This document shows positions 21,588 to 33,030 of a stretch of DNA of 64,000 nt, piece by piece (positions within the stretch are counted from its first letter, which is position 1; every line of letters begins with the position of its first letter). The notes beneath the pieces were generated by a model. It was not told the DNA's origin and ran no database searches. It worked only from the letters and a program-made list of their open reading frames with translations. The DNA lies in assembly GCF_021730395.1 (NCBI RefSeq), contig NC_069369.1, positions 60,601,501-60,665,500 on the forward strand, written 5' to 3'. Source of the stretch: Mercenaria mercenaria (Eukaryota; Mollusca; Bivalvia; Venerida; Veneridae). The translations under genes and the position numbers were made by a program.

Positions 21588-23128
21588 TTAAGACCTTTTC
21601 CTGAAAGCATAGTTTGATTCATATTGAAGGAACCAGACGAGTTAAACACTACACCAAGATAATTGATTTTTGTCACAGTTTCTAGAGGTTGGCCATCATA
21701 CATCCAATGCTCATTTACCCGTATTCTTCCACTTTTTTTAAATACCATTACTTTAGTCTTTTCGATATTGACTTCAATACCCCAACAGTCACAATAATCT
21801 TTCAGCAAGTTTATGTTAGTTTGCAAATCATGTGGTGTCTCAGCTACAATTGCCATATCGTCTGCATACATCAGTAACATCAGCGTGACCTCTTGTAGAG
21901 TTATTCCGTCGGTATTGGCTTGTAGATACATTTCTAAATCTTCTATAAATAAAGCATAGAAAAGTGGCGAAGTTATGTCCCCTTGTTTCAAGCCAATGAA
22001 TATATTGATAAAATCCGAGTACTTGTCACAATGTTTAATTTTACTTCTCACTTCTGTATACATAGCCCTCAACATTCTTAACATTTTTCCCGATATTCCA
22101 AGTTTATATAACTTATACCACAATGCATTTCTGTTAATTGAGTCAAAAATTTTCCTCATATCAACCATTGCAACGTACAGCCTTTTACCACTATTCAGCA
22201 TATTTTCAACAAGTGTATCTAGACTAAAAATCGCATCTACCGTTGACAACCCTGGCCTGAAACCGAACTGTGCATCGAGATCTGTATTAATGTGATAGTT
22301 TTTGCACCAATCACTGAGTCGATTTTTCATCACTGATGTAAACAATTTTGCTATACAATTAATCAACGTAATTCCACGATAATTACTAGGTTCCCGTTCA
22401 TCGCCCTTTTTATACAAGGGTACTATCAAACCTTCCATCCATTTGTTTGGAAATTCGCCGCTCTCGAAAATTTTGTTAAATAAGTCCGTTATATGTCCGA
22501 GTAGTATGTCACCTGCTTCTATGAAATATTCATTTATGAGATTATCTATGGAACCCGCTTTTCCTTTTTTCAGTGATTTAATTGCTTTCTCTATTTCCTC
22601 CGGGCTAATTCTAACATCTAACTGATCATAGATAACGTCGTTGGGATCTAAATTCCTACCACAAAACTCGTCTGCATTCTCATTATTTGAAATATTGATT
22701 TCTTCGGACAGTGCTTTAAAATGTTTGAAAAAGTCTCCAATATCAATATTTTCTCCCTTTCTACTATTTTTCTTCGAGAAATACTTCCAAAACTCCTGCG
22801 GTTTCTTTGTTCTTAAATTCTCTATTTCAATCATTTTTCGTTTTTTATACATCATTTTTTTCCTTTTTATAAATGTTTTATATTCACACTTTTTCGAATG
22901 TAACAACTGCCTGTTTACGGAAGTTTTCACGATATTAAAAGCACGCAATGTTTCAATATATTCCGTTTTCTTCTCGTAACATTCCTTGTCAAACCATTCA
23001 GACATTTTAACCAGGGACACTTTGTCTCTGTTTTTAATTGTTTTTGCAAATAGAGGTAACGCAGCATCATTCATTAGACTTACAAAATCGTCAGCACATG
23101 TATTAATTGATTCACTGTTATATAAGCT
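21588..23128 (-). pseudogene. LINE reverse transcriptase domain
   Basis: An open frame of about 495 LINE codons. Residues 1-150 are the basic linker with QEFWKYFSKK. The polymerase follows: GKAGSIDNLINEYF, PLYKKGDEREPSNYRGITL, FGFRPGLSTVDAIF, motif A at about 305-311 (DMRKIFD), GLKQGDITSPLF, the catalytic YADD at 403-406, and KTKVMVF. It lacks the N-terminal endonuclease. The last 27 codons of the raw open frame (NPASMTISARYR onward, below 21,588) come from the inserted DNA element, not from the LINE. The polymerase core shows no stop, so the copy was inserted relatively recently, but it is cut off from its own C-terminus. Confidence 0.9.
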
Positions 23129-23130
23129 CT

Positions 23131-23385
23131 GTAGAGCTTTTGAGCGACCCTATTTTAAAAATAGTTAAAACCAATTATACCTTACCCCCAGCAATTTGCT
23201 GGTACTCATTTACAGCTTGGTCGACTGAGGCAATCGTGATAATTCAAGCGCCTTGCCAAAGGACACACCGCAATGGGAGGAGCCAGGAATCGAACCAGGG
23301 GCATTCACCTCAGTAGGAAAGCGTCTCAGTCCTGACCAATGCGTCAAAACTACTGTCCGAGATCCGAAGGCCTAGTGACCGGCAA
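23131..23385 (-). repeat. tRNA-derived SINE, copy 2
   Basis: On the minus strand it starts with a tRNA-like head containing GACGCATTGGTCAGGACTGA and a canonical B box in TGGTTCGATTCCTGGCTCC. It then runs through CATTGCGGTGTGTCC and GGCAAGGCGCTTGAATT, ending near CTCAAAAGCTCTACA. It abuts the 5' break of the LINE at 23,130. The same family is at 5,896-6,115. Confidence 0.75.
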
Positions 23386-23712
23386 GCCTTTCAGTAAGTG
23401 TTTCATTATATCAGAAATAAATCTGGACATTTTTGTTGTTTAGATTTTTACTTTAGCCCAGCAAAATATAGAGTTGAACTATAGACCGGTCAACAGAATA
23501 AACTATGAACAACCAGCGATTTCGGAAAATTAAAAAAATAGCGTCATTAAAGACTAGCATTTGCGTTGTATAATTCGTGAGGTTTGTCAGTTGCTGGTTA
23601 TGTCTGGTCCGTCTGTCTGTCTGTCTGTTGCATATTTTATCCCTGAAATGACTTTAAAATAACTTTGCACAAAAGTTTGCCGTAGGACGACTTTCAGTCA
23701 TGTAGGTTCAAG
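23386..23712. other. Non-coding stretch
   Basis: Contains a GTCTGTCTGTCTGTCTGTTG microsatellite near 23,610-23,628, typical of the flank of clam repeats. Nothing else recognised. Confidence 0.35.
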
Positions 23713-23955
23713 GTCTTAAAGCCGAATGGTGAAGATCGCCGACTTCGAACAACTTGCACCTAATCGTTGTTGGTTCGAGCCTCGCTCGGGCATTGAATTC
23801 TTCATGCGAGGAAGCCATCCAGCTGGCTTGCAGAAGGTCGACGGTTCTACCCAGATGCCTGTGGTTTTCCTCCTCGATCAAAAGCTAGAAAGTCACCATA
23901 TGACCTATAATTGTGTCGGTGTGGCGTTAAACAAAACAAACGTCTTTTTTTGCGA
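23713..23955 (+). repeat. tRNA-derived SINE with conserved central domain (MetaSINE-like)
   Basis: A tRNA-like head runs from AAAGCCGAATGGTGAAGATC and holds a B box in TTGGTTCGAGCCTCGCTC. It is followed by the body ATGCGAGGAAGCCATCCAGC, GGTCGACGGTTCTACCCAG, AAAGTCACCATATGACC and the tail TCGGTGTGGCGTTAAACAAA. This body is the Meta-domain arrangement I associate with the MetaSINE superfamily described in molluscs and other invertebrates. The body is well preserved. Confidence 0.75.
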
Positions 23956-24555
23956 GTCCATAGGTCAAATATGCAGATTTTCGTGCTCTATCCATTATTG
24001 TTCGACTGTAAGCTCTTTGTCATACCGCTCAACTTTCAGGCATGTATCAGCTCCATGATCGGGCCAAACAGGTAGTATATTTTCCGCCCGCTTTAAAGAC
24101 GCGCCTAAAAATAGCTGTATTCTCTTGTATTTCCATGATGGTAATTATACATACATGATTTGCATGAAAAAAATGAGAAATACAAATATTTAGTTACAAA
24201 CTGACGATGGCACATATAAGGCCAAGACGATGTGTTTAATGTCTAGATATATAGTTAAATTAATGTAGCACTATGCACAATACTTGATGAATTAAGGAGA
24301 GTTTATACCACACTTTATTTCTACGGTGTTAGTGGAGCAGGATATTGCATAAATACTTCAGTTGATGATACAAGCATCAAATTTACAGGACAGTAACTAC
24401 CTGGCATGCGCTTTAACATAAGTTCAAGGGCCACTTGAAATAATGTCGTTTTCAAGATGGCCGCCGCGAAAACAAAATGGCCGCCATTTTGTATTTACTT
24501 TTCAGTACTTTATTTGAGGCAAGCATGTAATACATTAAAACGATAGCATTTTTAT
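23956..24555. other. Non-coding stretch
   Basis: No gene seen. Near 24,440-24,500 are CAAGATGGCCGCC and AAAATGGCCGCC motifs, which look like pieces of a dispersed repeat; similar GATGGC stretches occur near 27,966. Confidence 0.35.
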
Positions 24556-25025
24556 TCCCCCAGCATCTACGGATGCTGGAGACATATAGTGATTGTCCTG
24601 TCTGACCGTCCGTCCGTTCGTACGTCCGTCCGTTCGTCCACACGAGGTTAACCAAATGGGACCGTTTCGTCTTGCATCAATACCCCTTACTAGAATGATT
24701 TGATACTAATACAGATGTAACCTGTGACCATTCTTCATCTTCAGACATCACCTGACCTCAGTTTGACCTTGACCTTGACCTCACTTTGGACTTAGTTTGC
24801 TTTATATGGGTCACCTCTTGGTTAACCAAATGGGACCGTTTCGTCTAGCATCAATACCCCTTACAAGAATGAATTGATACAAATACAGATGTAAACTGTG
24901 ACCATTCCTCATCTTCAAAAATCACCTGACCTCAGTTTTACCTTGACCTCGTTTTAGACTTAGGTGCAAAATCTACCGACAAGGATGCCACTGGGGGCAT
25001 CAAGCGTTTATTGAACGCAGCTCCT
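24556..25025. repeat. Tandem-repeat element with CCCCCAGCATCT end
   Basis: Starts CCCCCAGCATCTACGGATGC, then a run of CGTCCGTCCGTTCGT. Two units of about 180 bp follow (about 24,640-24,810 and 24,820-25,000), each with GGTTAACCAAATGGGACCG, ATCAATACCCCTTAC, CTGTGACCATTC and CCTGACCTCAGTTT. It closes GGGGGCATCAAGC. Same architectural class as the elements at 6,968 and 42,940. Confidence 0.65.
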
Positions 25026-25486
25026 TGGTTTTATTTATACACTTTCGTTTCAGCCTAGAACAGAATATCAATCTGTAGTATTCATATTCTTTTAATTTGT
25101 AATCAATTTTGTATGACTAAGCTCATGGCTTTAGACATCTCAACACTTAAGTTTTTATAACTTGCAGTTTTGTTTTCGAACAATGGTAAAATCTGGAGCA
25201 CACCAACCAATATAAGTTTTATATACATTACACTCAGATTACATTAAATGCAGTAAATTAACATCGTTAGAAAATGCGTCTTTTAAACCACGAGGGGATA
25301 AAGAAATAGGACAGCGTGAGCACTTGCACAGTCAAGAGCAACATTTTCTTATAAGGCAAAACTTTAGAAACTTTTTCTGTTGATTTACTATACCCATGAA
25401 ATTATACACATCGGAAATCGTGTTCTAACCGAAACCAACAAAAAATGCATATACTGCATTTAGTCATTTTCTTAACAGTTGCAACA
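25026..25486. other. Non-coding stretch
   Basis: AT-rich; no gene, array or terminal repeat recognised. Confidence 0.35.
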
Positions 25487-26090
25487 TCAAATTGCTGTGC
25501 ATAACAGACCTAAGTGGTGGCACTTGCAATTTCCAATACAGGAAGTCCTTTTGCAGCCACACCTTTGAAGGACCTGGAAGCATTCAGATATAACCGACAA
25601 TTCCATCCGATAAGGGATCCACATTGTTCTGTTCAGCCATCCCCAGTTTGACAGAGGCGGCAGTTGCTGCATGGTAACAGCTGCTTTACCCCAGACATGG
25701 CCTGCCTGAAAAATTGCTCGCTTGATGAATTGTTTCAGAGCACCTTTTGTTGGTGGAATCGCATTATACGCTCTTCGTTTCCGAGCAAACAAATCAAGTC
25801 GAGCTTCATCCATCTTGCATGTAGTGCTTGATCGAGCATACAGTATAACTAAATTTTTTTTTCTAATGTATCCATTTCCTACTCAGTTATTATGTATTTG
25901 GCAACACTGAGACTATGAAATACTTTGAACTATAGCTGTTTCACAAACATTCCATTCCTGCCATGCAGATTTCTTTCCCTTGTCGGAAAAAGCAAGAAAC
26001 AATGGCAATGCAGCTGAGTGAGGACCAAGTAAGCAAGCCATAAAACATCAGTACACTGCCATAGCAAGAACTAACTAATAATTGTAATTG
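25487..26090 (-). pseudogene. Fragment of an invertebrate repeat-family gene with CXC-type cysteine motif
   Basis: The best part (25,813 downward) reads DEARLDLFARKRRAYNAIPP, ALKQFIKRAIFQAGHVWGKA, LPPLSNWGW and then RCGCKRTSC followed by GNCKCHHLGLLCTAI. Upstream, in broken frames, are LLGPHSAALP, GKGKKSAWQEW and KHYMQDGRSST-like pieces. I know this order (a GKGKKSAW block, an LFA-K block, IPPT..AL..H-KRA-YQAGHVWG, NWGW, then a tesmin/TSO1-like C-x-C-x-x-x-C-x-x-x-C-x-C cluster) from a large family of uncharacterised, often multi-copy genes in cnidarians, arthropods and molluscs. It is probably part of a mobile element, but the element type is not known to me. Stops upstream make this copy a relic. 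Confidence 0.55.
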
Positions 26091-26249
26091 TTCGGATACC
26101 TGTCAATGAGGCATGCTTTGCATGAACAAATATACGATCATCGGCTTCTTCGTGATTACATGGAGCAAACGCATTTCTGTTTATATATAAATTGCAAACA
26201 ATATCGGCAGCTTTTTTTGCTATGATCATTTTATTGGTTTGTACAGTTA

Positions 26250-26870
26250 TTATTATACCCCGAGATATCTAGGGGCAATTCTGGATTCCAGTTCGTCCGT
26301 CTGTATACTGAATTTGTCGGCGCTATTTCTCAGCAATTATTTGCCAGTTTTCAATCAAACCTTGTAATTATTATCAGTACAAAGCCAAGTTGCGCATGTT
26401 GATTTTTCACTTAGTTATGGCCCTTTATTTTTCTTTCTTTATATGTATATGGAAAACTTTTGTCCGCGCTATTTCTCGGTCATCATATGCGAGACTTTTA
26501 TCAAACCTTGCAATTATTATTTGTACCAAGTCAAGTTGTACATGTGCAAAGCATGTTCCATTTGAATTATTTTTCACATAGTTATAGCCCTTTATTATTT
26601 TTTTCTATATATGTATATGGTAAAAATGTCCGCGCTACTTATCAGTCATTGTATGCCAGTCTTTTATCACACCTTGTTATTACTATTATCATTGGTACCA
26701 AGTGCAGTTACGCATGTGCAAAATACGTTCCATTAGAATGAGTTTTGACTAAGTTGTTGCCCTTTATTTGTTTCAAATACGAACAGAGTTACATTGGATG
26801 TTTTAACATACTTTATTTGTTAAGTATAACTAGTTGATGGCCCTTGGTTATATAATAAAATAAAAAATGT
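26250..26870. repeat. Tandem array, about 165-170 bp unit, three copies
   Basis: Begins TATACCCCGAGATATCTAGG and GTTCGTCCGTCTGTATAC. Units repeat (C/G)GCGCTATTTCTC-type, CAAACCTTG(T/C)AATTATTAT, ACCAAG(T)(C)A(A)GTTG, and TAGTTATGGCCCTTTATT. Same class as the other CGTCCGTC-led arrays. Confidence 0.6.
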
Positions 26871-29800
26871 GGAAACCCACAGGTCTCCAAACACGACATA
26901 AACGAAAATGTTGCAGGCTTGATTTGATTTGTGGTTATGGAGCCTTCATATCACAGAAAATGCCAAAAGACAAGATTAAAAAAGCAGATTACATGGTCCT
27001 TGTCAATCCCCTTGACCTACTGACTTAATTTCTTTTTTTTAAGATATTGCCATAAAATTCGAACCACTTGTACAGTTTTGAACTTTTTAAGGTACAGCAG
27101 TGAAGTATGGAGATCTTATACAGTTTTGCACACCATTTTTTGTGCGTCTTTGTACATTTTCTCCCTGTACAATATACTAAACATTTTATCATATTTTCAA
27201 TAACCCTGTTACTTTGACAATAAGCTGATATCTGGGGGTATTCTTCACCATTAGTGATACGTCTTGGTCTATCCGCACGAAAACTAAATAGTTTAGTTTT
27301 ATTTTCAACGCATCTAAGAAAGCTATTCCATAGTCTAGGAGGTCTTCTATTAAATTCTTTTCAACATTATCAAGAGTTTGAAATAGAACATAAACAAAAG
27401 CACAGATACTTAAACACTTAAACTTACAATGATATATTCAAATTTGGTATCTGTTAATACAAAGTATGTAATATTTTTAATTTGAAGGCCAAGGAACTAT
27501 CCTTTTACCGCCTTCAATATATATTTTAACATTTTGCTGTATGGGATACGACTTGGTTTTTTTTGCTACATATACGTATTGAAGTTGTCACTGGACCCCA
27601 TGCTGAGTAACATGACATCATGAACTATATCAGTGTGCCCTTGTAGTGTTTGTAGTTCATTCTATAGAATCATTACACAGATTTTGTTTCAGCTGATTAG
27701 CAATGGTTCAGTATTGTCATGATTTTGATACTGTTTCTCAGTGAAACAAAGCAAGAAATGAAGGGTAGAACAGAGAAGAGATTGAAAAGAAGAGATGTCA
27801 ATATAAACCATATTAGCTTATTACAGGCCAGTATCATAATAATATGCTTTCAGGTTTATCTGGGACCAGGATCTGATCAATAGTCGATGGTTATAGCACT
27901 GAAAGTAGAAGACTTATACTTGGCAATGATAAGAACGTTATCTAAAAGTCTGGCGGTCATTTTAAAGATGGCGACCTTCTTAAATGGGTCGATTTTTGGA
28001 AAAGGCAACATTAAAAATAAAACTATCAGCTTATGGGAACAAATTGATAGGAAAAAACATGTTACATCCCAACAAATATGATATTTTAGAAACTTACAGA
28101 TCCTGATTATATGAAAAATGCCTCAATTCTGGCAGCCATTTTGAAATTTGGAGGCCATCTTGAAAATGGATGATTTTTAGATGGCCCTCGATCATTTTTG
28201 AATCTGGGCCATATGATGAACATTTGGTGTAAATTTCATACTTGTATCATCAAGTGAAGTATTTCCTTAGATTTTCACACTAAGCTGCTCCACTATGTAA
28301 GATAGTTATTATTCTATGTTTTTAAAACTAAGCTGAAAAGAGATCAATTGGATAAGTTTGCAGTTGAAGTTGCGAAAACAGAAACCCAGGGAAGGCCTTA
28401 ATTGTCCACCTGTCATCTTGTAGAATAGCTGTATTATACCAGTATTATCAGAATGATTTGCACGAAGTTCGCGTGGAAGGAAAAAGTAGGTCACTAGGTT
28501 GTGGTGGATCTTCAATACATTGACTAGAGATGGTACCTAACCAAATAAATCAAAGGGGGACAACTCTGAATTGATCAATAAACTGAAGCCAACATTCAAC
28601 ATTGATCAAAAGTGAAAGAAAAATCAGATAGGTCCTTTTTCAAACAACTTACCAGGCAGACAAAATATGACCTACATTTGTTTAAATCCCTTTGTATTCA
28701 ATATACAATATGCACGCTTTTCTCATGACTTACACTGACAGTTATTTTGTAAGTTGTAGTGAGGCCCTGATAGAAAGTTTAGTAATGCATGAAGATTATA
28801 TAGAATAATGCATACATTCCTTTGAAGAAAATTAACGACATTAAGAAACGTTATTAAGTTTTGATCTTTTAGCCAAAGTTGTTTATTTATTGTTCTCAAT
28901 GGTGATACATTGATATACACAACATTTATATATCAAAATGTAAAATGTATATATCCAACAATGGGAAATAACAAAAAAGTTAAATTGGTAACACAAAAAT
29001 TCATTGTCGTCAAATATAATTACAATGTTTTAAGGTAGTGGTTGTAATTACTACATGTTAAGGTAGCTGACAGGTAATGTCTCTATGTAATGTATTTTAA
29101 GCAATTCTCAATTTAAACATTCTCTGGAGGGAACAAGCATGATCATTTGCTTTCCTTGAAAACCGAATAAATGCTGAAAAAGCATATGGAGATTACTCTA
29201 TTTGTTGATTTTCGTTACAGGTCAACTACCCTAAACAAACTAAAAGGTGTTTTATTTATTGTTGAAAACAAAGTAATCGGATAATTTCAGATATCAAGTT
29301 GACAACATTGATTTAAAACTTATATTGTTTACATAACTTGAAAAATGTTTTTGTTGGGGCCTCTCATTTACAAATATATCAACAATTATCACCTGAATTG
29401 AGTGCATTCATGAGTGGAAAATATTGATGGTAAAATGGTGTAGGGGTTTGTTTACAATATAAACTCTTTAGTAACTTCTTTAAGGTACATTTTTGGTATG
29501 ATTTTGATAGGCTTATAATAAAGAGCATGTCATTCTCTTTCACTCAATTTTTTCAAGCGTTTTAGACTCTTGGCTAGTCTTGGAATTTGACTTTATTAAA
29601 AGACAAAAGGAAGTTCAGTATAGGCTCTTTCAAAATGTTGAAAGTAGAGTAAACTTACCTTATACTCTATTGATTTTATTTAGCTGTGGGAGCTTTTGAT
29701 ATAGACTATAATTGGGGAAGTCCTAAAATCTTTGAAACACGGTCAATACAAGAGTTGTCCATTTTGCTTCAGATATTTTGAGAAAGTCATTTTTTAGATA

Positions 29801-30032
29801 TCAAATATTTCTATTTTTGACATGGAGAAGAGGAAAACCATAAATATATTTAGAAAATTGGTGCACTTAGCTATCATTCCACTATGAAAAAAACCTATAA
29901 AGATGAATTTGAATCTTTTAGGTACCATCTCTACATTGACTAAGATATTTCCCAGCATGAGACGTATAGAACGCCACATTTGTTCTTAGTTTATACTAAT
30001 TTATTTTAGGTCGATTGTGACACAAGTTCTAC
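26871..30032. other. Intergenic stretch without a recognised gene
   Basis: Only short open frames. On the minus strand at about 27,380-27,240 a stretch reads FNRRPPRLWNSFLRCVENK, which is reminiscent of a LINE C-terminus but too short to call. Blocks resembling GCGGTCATTTTAAAGATGGC occur near 27,953-28,170. Confidence 0.35.
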
Positions 30033-30310
30033 AACTTTTTGATAGAATCCATCGCCATGAGGGTATAAGAGAAGAGGTCAGTTTCCCTTTTAATGCTGAG
30101 CGCCAAGCAAGGGAGCTACTGGTACAATTCACGTCTAGGGATCGAACCCATGACCCACTCACACTAGAAGCGGACGCTCTGCCACCAGGATTGTTTTGAG
30201 TGTATGTAAGCTTATTTATAGTCTCCACCGGAAACCCGTATAGGCGACTCCTCCAGAAGACTATTAGTAAGGTTAGTAGGAGGATAGTGCAAGATACAGA
30301 AGATGCTCCA
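30033..30310 (-). repeat. tRNA-derived SINE
   Basis: On the minus strand a good tRNA-like head reads CCTGGTGGCAGAGCGTCCGC (A box TGGCAGAGCG), followed by ATGGGTTCGATCCCTAGACG (B box GGTTCGATCCC). The body to the left includes CTTGGCGCTCAGCATTAAAA. The right part, CGACTCCTCCAGAAGAC, matches the repeat at 13,190. Confidence 0.65.
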
Positions 30311-30639
30311 ATTTGTAAATAATAAAATGGATCCTTCAAGTACTTCATAATATGTGGAGCTAGAGTTCGTTCTAGCTATGTCATGCCCAAATTCTAGAGT
30401 ATAGATCTAAATACAGTGAAACAAAAAGTCTCTACAACTACTTTTAGCTGCTCGACTATTTCGATGCTGGATACTGAAACTGGGCACATACGAGGAAGCT
30501 GGAGCTGTCACTGGAGTATTTAATGACTCCAATGTGGAGAACGATATTGCACAATAGCTTAAGTTGGTGTCAAAAGTATTAAGTAATATGAGAAATAAAG
30601 AAAAGTGTATCAAAACATTAAATAAGTATAAATGGGACA

Positions 30640-31690
30640 TGGTGAAAAAGCATCAAAATTAAACTGAAATTCTAAGCAAAACGGGTCATAACTCACGGAA
30701 TACTGGTGCAACAGTGATGACCCTTGTGTCAAATGATGTGGGTATTAATATATGGAACAACTATATCCTCTCTGTAATAACAGAGATAGAGTGAAAATGC
30801 ATCAAAATTAACCTTAAATTCTACGTAAAAGGGGGCTATAATTCATGATAAATTGAGACCAGAGTTATGGGCCTTGTGTCATATGATGTGGGTGATAATG
30901 TGGAACAACTATTTTAAGTTTGAATCAAATCCATTTAGTATTCTAATACACTTGCCTCTGTTAAAACACGGTTACGCTAGAATGAGGTCACGTTAACGTG
31001 CGGTGACATCAAAGGTTTTGTTGCGACCAAGAAAGAGCGCTACTATATTTATCTACTGTTTTAGATTAAAGGCATATGAGAATTGAAATAATTTATAGTG
31101 AAAGAGTGTTTTAACACTATATATACACTCGGGCGGTAATACGCCGAGACCTCGTGAAATTATTACGCCCAACGTATAACCGCCTATCGTGCATAAATAG
31201 TGTTAAAGCACTCTTTTGCTATAAATTATTTCTTAAATAACTGAGATAGAGTGAAAGTGCACCAAAACTTCCATCTGAAATTCTAGAAATACTGGTGCAA
31301 GAGTTATGGTCCTTGTGTCATATGATGTGAGTGATAATGTGGAACAACTATTTTAAGTTGGAATCAGATCCATGAAGTAATAACTGAGATAGAGTGAAAG
31401 TGCACCAAAACTTCCACCTGAAATTCTAAGTAAAAAGGGGGGATAATTCATGAAATATTGGTGCAACAGTTATGGCCCTTGTGCTATATGATGTGGGTGA
31501 TGATGAGGAATAACTATCTTAAGTTTAAAAAACATCCATCGAGTAATTAAAGAGATAGAGAAAATGCATCAACATTTTAACAAATGTGCGGACGTGGCAG
31601 GACACAGACGCAGGGTCAAGTACGACAGCTCTCCATACTTCGTATAGTCGAGCTAAAAACTGCAACAATTTCCAGCAGTAGAACTTCCTT
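30640..31690. repeat. Tandem array with AGAGATAGAGTGAAA units
   Basis: Units of roughly 140-180 bp carry TAA(A/C)(A/T)GAGATAGAGTGAAA, CATCAAAATTAA or CACCAAAACTTCCA, GAGTTATGG(C/G)CCTTGTG and TGATGTG(G/A)GTGATAATG. There are about five units, interrupted at 31,085-31,235 by a palindromic MITE. Confidence 0.6.
31085..31235. mobile_element. Palindromic MITE, about 150 bp
   Basis: Left arm GAAATAATTTATAGTGAAAG, AGTGTTTTAACACTAT; right arm ATAGTGTTAAAGCACTC, TTTTGCTATAAATTATTTC. The arms pair over about 60 bp with few mismatches. The centre reads GGGCGGTAATACGCC and ACGTATAACCGCC. It lies within the tandem array. Superfamily not assigned. Confidence 0.7.
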
Positions 31691-31703
31691 GTTTTGCGAT
31701 GAA

Positions 31704-31976
31704 CCCCATGTGGTTCTGGGGCGATCTATGTATGAAAAGAATTGGAACCACTGCCTTACCCTTGCATGATCGCAAGAGGCGACTAATAGAGTCTTAACAC
31801 TTGGTTTTGCTGTAACTCCGTGACTCCAGCAGGTATGCAAATTTTGATTCCATACCTCATATTTTCATTTCGATGTAAATGATATGTGAAACCAAAATTT
31901 GTAGTCCTGTTTGGCGCCATATAACCTATACTGTGTTGGTGCGCCGTAAAACCCAAATAAATAAATAAATAAATTG
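31704..31976 (+). repeat. SINE-like retroposon with AAAT tail, copy 1
   Basis: Near-identical to 50,218-50,487 over about 270 bp. Shared blocks are ATGTGGTTCTGGG, GATCTATGTATGAAAAGAAT, GGAACCACTGC, GCAAGAGGCGACTAATAG and its variant, CCAGCAGGTATGCAAATTTT, CTGTTTGGCGCCAT and TATACTGTGTTGGTG. The end is CGCCGTAAAACC, then AAATAAATAAATAAAT. The AAAT repeat tail supports LINE-driven retroposition. No clean pol III B box was found in the first 80 bp. Confidence 0.7.
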
Positions 31977-32097
31977 TTTTACGATGATTACTCAGAGTAC
32001 AGATTACACTTCAAGAAGGGGAACTTTGTAAAAGCAAAAAAAAAACCCAGACGTTATGGAAGCTGTGCACTGCATGTGAGATCATCAGTTAGCAAAT

Positions 32098-32335
32098 GAG
32101 CCGTGCCATGGGAAAACCAACATAGTGGCTTTGCGACCAGCATGGATCCAGACCAGCCTGCGCATCCGCGCAGTCTGGTCAGGATCCATGCTGTTCGCTA
32201 ACAGTTTCTCCAATTCCAATAGGCTTTAAAAGCGAACAACATGGAGCCTGACCAGACTGCGTGGATGCGCAGGCTGGTCTGGATCCATGCTGGTCGCAAA
32301 CCCACTATGTTGGTTTTCTCATGGCACGGCTCAAA
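32098..32335. mobile_element. Palindromic MITE with GAGCCGTGCCATG ends
   Basis: Arms of about 100 bp: GAGCCGTGCCATGGGAAAAC, CCAACATAGTGG, TTTGCGACCAGCATGGATCC, then the reverse order ending CATGGCACGGCTC. AAAT flanks both sides (4 bp duplication). The stem core GACCAGACTGCG and GCGCAGGCTGGTC is shared in pattern with the TTAA-flanked MITE family at 33,855, 42,180, 44,129 and 52,684. Widely seen in bivalve genomes. Confidence 0.8.
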
Positions 32336-33030
32336 TGTGTGAAGTTTCAAGCCCTTCCTACTATTGGATACTAAGATCACAACTTACTAACAAAACTTTA
32401 CCCAATCAGGACATGGATGTAGACAGTAGCAAATGGGAGAGTGCTATAACTCTACTCACTATTCTAATAGTCAAGCTAAAATAGATTACATTTTCATCAA
32501 AACTGGAAAATTTAATTTGAAAATTGAGACAAGATGGTCTCCTGCATGATGGCAAACACAAATATCAATTCAAACAAAAGCAACAAGTGCTAAGGTATCT
32601 TACAATTTATTTTCATTATTTATCACATCAGGCAGAAATCATAAATCAATATTCTTTACATTTTAAACACCAAAATTTACAGAATGCATTTTTGTCAGTA
32701 GGTATATACTAGTACCTGTAAATATACATAACATATTGATGCATTTTCATACGAGTCAAAGAATATATCTTGAACTAAAACACACTTAATATATGGCTTG
32801 CCAGTAAATAGCCCAAGGTCATATGGTCTATGGTTTAGAAAATTGACCGGCAAACCATTTATTTCATGTCATAAGAAATCATTTCTCACATTTTTCTCTT
32901 CAAGTTTTGACCTCAGCCTTGCAAAATTTATTGCCGAATTATAACCAGTCAATTACACAAACTATGGACATAAGTCATATAATAAACAATATTATATTCC
33001 TGAATATTAAATTATATAATAATAATATTA

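Larger units (their letters stand above)
15335..23130 (-). mobile_element. LINE retrotransposon, 5'-truncated and split by two DNA elements
   Basis: About 2.6 kb of LINE sequence remains after removing the two insertions (16,218-20,453 and 20,644-21,587). It holds a linker domain, a reverse transcriptase, the thumb and a C-terminal cysteine motif. Its 3' end is a pentamer run (TTCTG on the minus strand, GAACA on the plus strand at 15,336-15,362), a tail type known in some LINE clades. The reading frame continues exactly across both insertion points once one copy of each target duplication is removed, which fixes the insertion order. The clade looks CR1/L2/Daphne-like; I cannot assign it further. 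No endonuclease domain is left. Confidence 0.9.

Noticed and set aside
21689-22979. Plus-strand open frames over the LINE
   Set aside because: Antisense shadows of the reverse transcriptase.
27240-27385. Possible LINE C-terminus on the minus strand
   Set aside because: Too short and without any polymerase motif; noted only in the gap entry.
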